From Nemertoderma westbladi (taxonomy: Eukaryota > Xenacoelomorpha > Nemertodermatida > Nemertodermatidae), in assembly GCA_032718475.1 (NCBI GenBank), contig JAUCBJ010002789.1, positions 1 through 22,851 of the forward strand: a DNA stretch of 22,851 nucleotides, written 5' to 3'. The notes under the pieces were generated by a model that saw only the letters and a list, made by a program, of their open reading frames with translations, was not told the origin of the DNA and made no database searches. The position numbers and the translations under genes are program-made. Below are positions 18,345 through 22,851 of this stretch, in pieces. Numbering within the stretch: the stretch's first letter is position 1; each line of letters begins with the position of its first letter.

Positions 18345-19588
18345 AGAGACTGCTCCGTGGAAATCAGAATGGGTTCCGTAAAGGTCGTGGGACCATGGAA
18401 CCCATTTTGGCACTTAGAAGGATAATTGAAGAGTTATCAAAAAAGAAAGACAGGCATCTGGCTGTTATCTTTGTTGACTTCTTCAAGGCCCTTGATTCAG
18501 TCTCTCGCTCACGTATGTTCAGCATACTTTCATTATATGGGATCCCTGATGAAATTATTGCAGCAATCAGATCAGTATACGATGGTTCGACAACATTTGT
18601 GTCTATTGTTGACGGTGACACAGAACCATTTGAAGTGTTATGGGGCGTCCTCCAAGGAAACACACTTGCACCATTCTTGTTCATTATTGTGGTTGACTAT
18701 GTTCTACGCATGTCCTTAGATGATTATAATGATGATGGGGTGATGATAACTCCACCTACTGGCTCCAGAAGTCGAGGAAATCCTGCCAAGTACCTAACTG
18801 ATCTAGACTTTGCTGATGACTTAGGAGTACTCTTAGAATCATTAGAGGGAGCCCAACGGCTCCTCAGCTCATTAGAACATGCTGCTTCTAGTGTTGGTCT
18901 TTTTATTAACTCCAGAAAGACCAAAATTCTGACAGTTAACTTTTAAAGTCCTCAGCAAGTCTCTGATCGGATGAGCATAAGCTCAAAGGATGGTATGCTT
19001 GAGCACGTGGACGACTTCTGTTACCTGGGATCATGGATCCGGAAGTCAGGTGAGGACCTTCGAATACGTAAGGGAAAGGCATGGGCAGCCTTGAATAGGC
19101 TTTCCAGGATTTGGAAGTCACCGAGAATTAATCGGAAACTTAAGGTCCGATTATTTAGAGCAGCATTAGTTCCAGTACTCCTCTACGGGAGTCCATGCTG
19201 GGCTCTAACTGCTGAGGACACCAAATCTCTGGATGGCACATTCACAAGAATGCTACGCTGGGTTCATTGTGTCAAGTACAATGCACACATCTCCAACGAG
19301 ACACTATATAACATTGGAGGTGTCTCATTGGTTCCCCCAAGCTTGACACTAGAACAAAATCGCCTCCGCTTTGCAGGACATTGCTTTCGCCGTGAGGACC
19401 AGCCAGTGCATAATCTTGTACTTTGGCAGCCTCATGGAGTGAATACGCATGGTGGACAGCCCATGACTTTCTTGAGACGCATCTTAAAGGACACTGGCCT
19501 TAAAGATGCGGATGATCTAGCAAATGCCATGGGTGATAGGGAGTTGTGGCGGTGCAATTTTGTTGACAAGCCGGCACAGCATTCTTAA
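18345..19588 (+). pseudogene. RTE-like LINE ORF2, RT core and C-terminal domain
   Basis: Reads ERLLRGNQNGFRKGRGT, AVIFVDFFKALDSV (motif A, Asp present), GVLQGNTLAPFLFII (motif B), LDFADDLGVL (motif C, FADD), SRKTKILTVNF (motif D). A single TAA at 18944-18946 follows, and the same frame resumes with SPQQVSDRMSISSKD. The C-terminal domain follows: VDDFCYLGSWIRKSG, AALVPVLLYGSPCWAL, LRFAGHCFRREDQPV, and a stop at 19586-19588. Apart from the TAA the 3' part is open for about 415 codons, which suggests a young copy. A GGRPR-like finger often seen after LWQPHG is only weakly kept (GGQPMTFL). Confidence 0.87.
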
Positions 19589-19623
19589 AAATGCAGCTGC
19601 AATGCAGCATGCCGATCCTAGTA

Positions 19624-19636
19624 GTATTACCAGATC
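19624..19636. repeat. Target-site duplication, right copy, of the RTE-like LINE
   Basis: GTATTACCAGATC, identical to 17404-17416. Confidence 0.92.
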
Positions 19637-20286
19637 TGTGAGTTGCACCATGAACAAACTGCCGTAAGCCAAAACAATTATATAAATCTATAAAAAGCAA
19701 TGCCTCTTTATCATTATCCTTATTAACATGAAAATTAAAATCACCCATTAAAATTAGTTTACCGGGTGCAATAACAATACGTTGTAGGTAGTCTGAAAGT
19801 TGGGTAAATAATATTTCACTTGTTAAACCATTCTTTTTGGATGGGAAAATACGATAAATTATAACCAATCTTAATAATATACCAGTATATAGACTGTCAT
19901 TTCCATATATTCAAAGGAAGAATAGCGAAGGTTTTTGTCAGTTCGATTGTTGATTTTTAGAGTATCATTAAATAAACAAGCTACACCACCACCCCGTTCA
20001 GCCACATTGCTTGATACTCTGGGTAAATGTAAAACTTTAAGGGAAGACAGTTTTGGGCAAAGAACATTTTCTACTGGTATTTTTCTACTGTTAGCCAGGT
20101 TTCAGTCACACCAATAATATGGAAACTATTATTTACAATGTAATCAAAAATGTAGTCTGCTATATTTTTCACTGATCTGGCATTTAAAAGGCATACTGAA
20201 ATCATATCAGAGTTCGTGAGTGTCGGGGGAGAGCTCATGAGCGCTGATGAATTTGTAAGCGCTGAAATGTCCGACAGATAGATCAT
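19637..20286 (-). pseudogene. L2-like LINE endonuclease, N-terminal and middle part
   Basis: Starts with NSDMISVCLLNARSVKNIAD (the usual LNARSV opening of APE endonucleases) and GVTETWLTVEKYQ (catalytic Glu in TETWL). A stop at 20071 and frameshifts follow, with ERGGGVACL in another frame near 19990. Then GKLILMGDFNFHVNKDND (catalytic GDFN) and FGLRQFVHGATHRSGNT up to the RTE-like insertion point. The catalytic signatures are present, but the frame is broken at least twice. Confidence 0.85.
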
Positions 20287-20647
20287 GGGCCTTTAAACGT
20301 CCGATAGAGAGTTCGCGGGTGCTGAACCATCCGACAGAGAGTTCGTGGGCACTGAACCGTCCGGCAGTGAGTTCGTGGGCCCTGAAACGTCTGATAGAGA
20401 GTTTGCGGGTCCTGAACCATCGGACAGAGAGTTCGTGGGCGCTGAAACATCCGACAGAGAGTTCGTGGGCCCTGAAACGTCTGATAGAGAGTTCGCGGTT
20501 GCTGAACCCTCCGACAGAGAGTTTGTGGCCGATGAACTGTCCGGCAGTGAGTTCGTGGGCCCTGAAATGTCCGATAGAGAGTTCGCGGGTGCTGAACCAT
20601 TCGACAGGGAGTTCGTGGGCGCTGAACCGTCCGGCTGAGGTGGTGAG
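20251..20647 (-). repeat. 30-bp minisatellite encoding a decapeptide repeat at the LINE 5' end
   Basis: About 12-13 units of 30 bp (plus strand GTTCGTGGGCGCTGAACC-type, ending CCGACAGAGA). On the minus strand, in the frame of the L2-like endonuclease, units read S-L-S-D-V-S-G/A-P-T-N. They run with no stop from a TAA near 20653-20655 to a single TAA at 20293-20295, then continue YLSDISALTNSS into the endonuclease. The 30-bp period keeps every frame periodic, so the plus-strand open frames (DREFVGAEPS type) are by-products. It may be the N-terminal part of ORF2 or a 5' promoter-like repeat of the LINE. Confidence 0.85.
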
Positions 20648-20669
20648 TTTTTTTACTAACTAATATATA
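20648..20669. repeat. Probable target-site duplication, right copy, of the L2-like LINE
   Basis: T7-ACTAACTAATATATA, two differences from 11924-11946; it abuts the start of the minisatellite. Confidence 0.55.
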
Positions 20670-21790
20670 GTGTACTAGCTAGTAAAAAAAATTAAAAACT
20701 AGATACCATCTGAATCAGGTCAAATATTAGTTCTGGAAGAAAAAACCTCATGATAAAAGCCATTTTCATGGTAAAAAAATTGGTCAAAAAGTGGGTACCC
20801 AGGCCATACTAATGCTGAATGACAATTAAATGTTTGAAACAACGATACAGTTAGCTTTCTTCCACAAGACGACAAGGCAGGCAGGGCCTCTGCTTGTGGT
20901 TCCAGTACCATACCGGTACTCTGTAGCATACTGTACTGTACTGTGTTACTGCAGTACTGTAAGTCTACTGCTGGTGAAGGCCCTGAAACACGTTAGTCCT
21001 TAAAAGTAACGCCGGAATGTAGTCTGGCAGACGTAGAGGCAGACTCTGGCAGACATAGACAGATAGAGGCAGGCAGTGGGCCTATTTGTACCGGCAGGTA
21101 GTAAGGCAGTAATGTGTAAAAAAAGAGGCAGATAAACAACAAAAATACAGGAATTAAATAATAAAAAAATAAAGGGGCAAGAAAAGTAAAAAAAAAGAGG
21201 CATAACATTTTATGTGTAATAGTAAGCCAAACCCTTTATAGAACGTCAGTTGGCGATTTACCAGTATAAGAGTATAAAGCTGTAAAGGCTGCAATGTTTT
21301 ACACCTCTAGTCTAGCCTCTATCTAGCCTTTGGATCTACATAGATACAGCTACATATGTTACCGGTCAGTGTTCAGTTGCATATTGTGCTATCCTACAGT
21401 ATAGCTATTAAAGAACAGGAAAACAAAACTGATTCTCATACATATAACCGGGACCCAACAGTGATAGAAGCTAAGCTAGCGAATAGTTAACAAACAGCGT
21501 AACAGTCCACAGTCGGGAGCCGAGCCAACTCACTCCTGCCACACTTTATTAATTATCAAAAACTAACTAGTAAATATCAGTACATAAACTCATATTACTG
21601 TAAGTAGTCGCAAGAGTTGATACAAGGGAATTATTAATATATAATCAAATACCGCTGTGAACCAAACTGAAGCCAGCCACATTGGAACACACATGAGCTG
21701 CAAAGTGATTTAATTAAAAAAATAAAGCAACCTCAAATTATAAATTGGGAACAATGAAGAACAATGTTTTAATAAATTGAAATCGTAAAG
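20670..21790. other. Intergenic stretch upstream of the Bcl-2-like gene
   Basis: No gene is seen. It contains TACTGTACTGTACTG and ACCGGTAC words near 20905-20960 and a loose GGCAGAC/AGGCAG repeat at 21020-21190. The last part is AT-rich and directly precedes the start codon at 21801. TATATAAA at 21792-21799 touches the ATG, so it is too close to act as a TATA box. Confidence 0.4.
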
Positions 21791-21800
21791 AATATATAAA

Positions 21801-22093
21801 ATGGCTGATGTAAGTCCGATACTAACGACTCGGGATATCGTCACTGATTATGTAGTCCACGCACTCCGGACGCATTCGTCTGGGTTGAGTGATAGGTTGC
21901 CTGATCGTTACCGACGACATGACTTAGAGGCACAATCGGACGCGACCAGAGCAATGAGAGCCGTGGGAAAGTACATTGAACAAATGATTGACGATCATGT
22001 ATGTAAGGTTGGTGGGGAAATGCATGACGACGTTAATAGGATACTGTTTAAAACGAAAGCGCCTAACACTCCCATTATAGATGGCCATTATAG
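21801..22093 (+). CDS. Bcl-2 family protein, exon 1 (BH4 and BH3-like regions)
   Basis: The ATG at 21801 has A at -3 and G at +4. Residues 10-25 (TRDIVTDYVVHALRTH) resemble a BH4 helix (NREIV..YI..KL in Bcl-2). Residues 49-63 (TRAMRAVGKYIEQMI) fit the BH3 helix, close to QAMRAAGDEFE of Bcl-w, but the near-invariant Asp after Gly is Lys57. Bcl-2 proteins control mitochondrial outer-membrane permeability in apoptosis. The raw frame stays open to a stop at 22131-22133. The donor choice (TAG/GTTATA, GT at 22094) is inferred: it gives the phase needed for the strong acceptor of exon 2, but better-looking donors (GTATGT at 21999, GTAAGG at 22003) give other phases. Whether the protein is pro-survival or pro-death cannot be told. 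Confidence 0.72.
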
Positions 22094-22489
22094 GTTATAC
22101 ATGCACAGATTTCGAGATTTGTTTTATTATTAGTTTTATAATGTATTATAGAATTGAATAATGTTGCTATGGTTACCACAAAGGTCACTACAATAGTGAT
22201 TTCAGATAGAGGCGGATGTTGAACGTAATTGAAAATAAGTTATGTCCAGCATAAATTGGTCGCAAATGAATAAAGTTTTGTTAATTGTTTTGATAGAAAA
22301 CTGTAACCCTTTCCCCTAATGTTTAAAATTATATTACTGTACATTAAGTTTTTTAAACCACTAAACATATATTTGAAGTTTGCGGGCATTTTGCACCCTG
22401 TGTTATCAACATCAAAAACTGGAACAAACTTGAAAGTAAATAAAAACACGATATTTGGGCTTATATAACCTACTCTACTTCTACTCTAG
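22094..22489 (+). other. Inferred intron of the Bcl-2-like gene
   Basis: About 396 bp from the inferred donor to a clear acceptor (TACTCTACTTCTACTCTAG, ending 22489). It is AT-rich and carries a partial copy of the dispersed motif (TTAATTGTTTTGATAGAAAA ... CTGTAACC, about 22279-22309). The 5' limit is uncertain. Confidence 0.5.
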
Positions 22490-22851
22490 TGTCGCTGCGG
22501 TTGAGGCTGCGATAGAAAGTGTATTCGAAGATACATGGAAATGGCTTTTTTTGTTTGGACACGAGCAAGAAATACATTGGGAAAGAATAACAATTTTGAT
22601 ACTTTATGCTACCAACCTGTCAATGTTATTCGCAAGGGACAGCGATTTCATGTGTGAAAGGATACCATTCGTGATAAACGAAATTTCAATACGTATAGAC
22701 AATCGCTATAGATCGTTCATAGAAGATAACAGTGGTTGGAACGATGGGTTCGTACGTTGGGAACATCAATACGAAGTAAAAGATATAATGCAGTATTATT
22801 GTGATAAAATATCTAGAAAAACGATTGTGCAATGGAAAGCGCAATGGAACA
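22490..22851 (+). CDS. Bcl-2 family protein, exon 2 (BH1 and BH2 regions), partial
   Basis: After the acceptor the frame (codons from 22491) is open to the window edge, about 120 codons. It has FEDTWKWLFLFGHEQEIHWE and RITILILYATNLSMLF, matching the BH1 region (ELF..G.NWGRIVALF.F). The core Gly of NWGR is Glu here. Further on SFIEDNSGWNDGFVRWE matches BH2 (WI.ENGGWDGFV), with Phe for the first Trp and one extra residue (GW-N-DGF). The alternation of hydrophobic helices agrees with the Bcl-2 fold. A C-terminal membrane anchor, if any, would lie beyond the window. BH1 and BH2 share one exon up to at least 22851, so the intron that splits BH2 in many vertebrate family members is absent at that place. 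Confidence 0.8.

Larger units (their letters stand above)
17417..19623 (+). mobile_element. 5'-truncated RTE-like LINE, 2207 bp, 13-bp target duplication
   Basis: Flanked by GTATTACCAGATC on both sides. It starts inside ORF2, after the endonuclease, and ends about 35 bp past the ORF2 stop at GCATGCCGATCCTAGTA, with no poly-A tail. Removal with one target copy (2220 bp) restores the L2-like endonuclease frame on the other strand. It is itself split by a 183-bp insert and carries two nonsense codons, so it is recent but dead. Clade: RTE-like by FVDF.KA.DSV, GVLQG.TLAPFLFII and the C-terminal YLGSWI ... LLYGSPCWAL block; the exact clade is not resolved. Confidence 0.88.
11947..20647 (-). mobile_element. 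L2/CR1-like LINE, near full length, split by three insertions
   Basis: On the minus strand the pieces read in order: Ser/Thr-rich repeat and endonuclease start (20640-20071), endonuclease middle (20070-19637), endonuclease end and linker (17403-16600), RT (16600-15495), C-terminal domain (13915-13884, then 12697-12505), and a 3' UTR with a GCGCC/GGCGC stem-loop and AT tail (to about 11947). The interruptions are a 2220-bp, a 1575-bp and a 1179-bp block (each insert plus one target repeat). All three lengths are multiples of three, and each removal rejoins the frame. The remaining length is about 3.7 kb, normal for this clade. Frameshifts, stops and an RT deletion make it inactive. The clade call rests on LDLSAAFDTVDHHKLL, PQGSVLGPLLF and GRRAFSVAAPLVWNLLP. 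Confidence 0.88.

Noticed and set aside
20283-20663. Four overlapping open frames in the 30-bp minisatellite on both strands as genes
   Set aside because: The period is a multiple of three, so all frames stay open by repetition. Only the minus frame continuous with the LINE endonuclease has a coding argument.
20993-21208. Two minus-strand hydrophobic frames (Phe/Leu-rich)
   Set aside because: They come from A-rich/AGGCAG repeat DNA read in reverse; there is no recognisable membrane protein pattern.

Overview
This is animal nuclear DNA. It is AT-rich, with introns bounded by GT and AG, LINE and DNA transposons, dispersed palindromes (GTACCGGTAC, TAGGCCTA) and many microsatellites. The style fits a marine invertebrate, possibly a deuterostome such as an echinoderm, but nothing here fixes the species. 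Gene density is very low and no bacterial-type operon is present.

Layout. Positions 1-1924 (minus strand) hold the 5' two exons of a C2H2 zinc-finger protein with a MULE-type DDE transposase domain. Both exons are open and are joined by a good GT-AG intron; the gene runs off the left edge. Its start region lies in a 90-bp tandem duplication. Positions 2.1-7.5 kb have no convincing gene. They contain a fold-back-like block of 15-bp units (GGACAATTCGKACCC) in both orientations at 4.04-5.34 kb, AT-rich tandem repeats, hairpins and scattered copies of a ~42-bp motif. A 921-bp TIR element lies at 7577-8497. A decayed RTE-like LINE lies at about 9.43-10.66 kb.

Positions 11.9-20.65 kb are a nested set of transposons. 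The base layer is an L2/CR1-like LINE on the minus strand, about 11947-20647. It is split by three insertions: a 1172-bp element flanked by ATATTAT, a 1571-bp piggyBac-like element flanked by TTAA, and a 5'-truncated RTE-like LINE on the plus strand flanked by a 13-bp duplication. The RTE-like copy carries its own 183-bp insertion flanked by ATTG. In each of the four cases, removing the insert plus one copy of the repeat rejoins the interrupted reading frame, so the boundaries are well supported. The 5' end of the L2-like LINE is a 30-bp minisatellite that encodes a decapeptide repeat.

From 21801 to the right edge is the start of a Bcl-2 family gene on the plus strand, with BH4, BH3-like, BH1 and BH2 regions over two exons. 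It and the zinc-finger/MULE gene are the only coding units here that look intact. The genes do not form a pathway; the window is mostly a record of transposon insertions between two coding loci.
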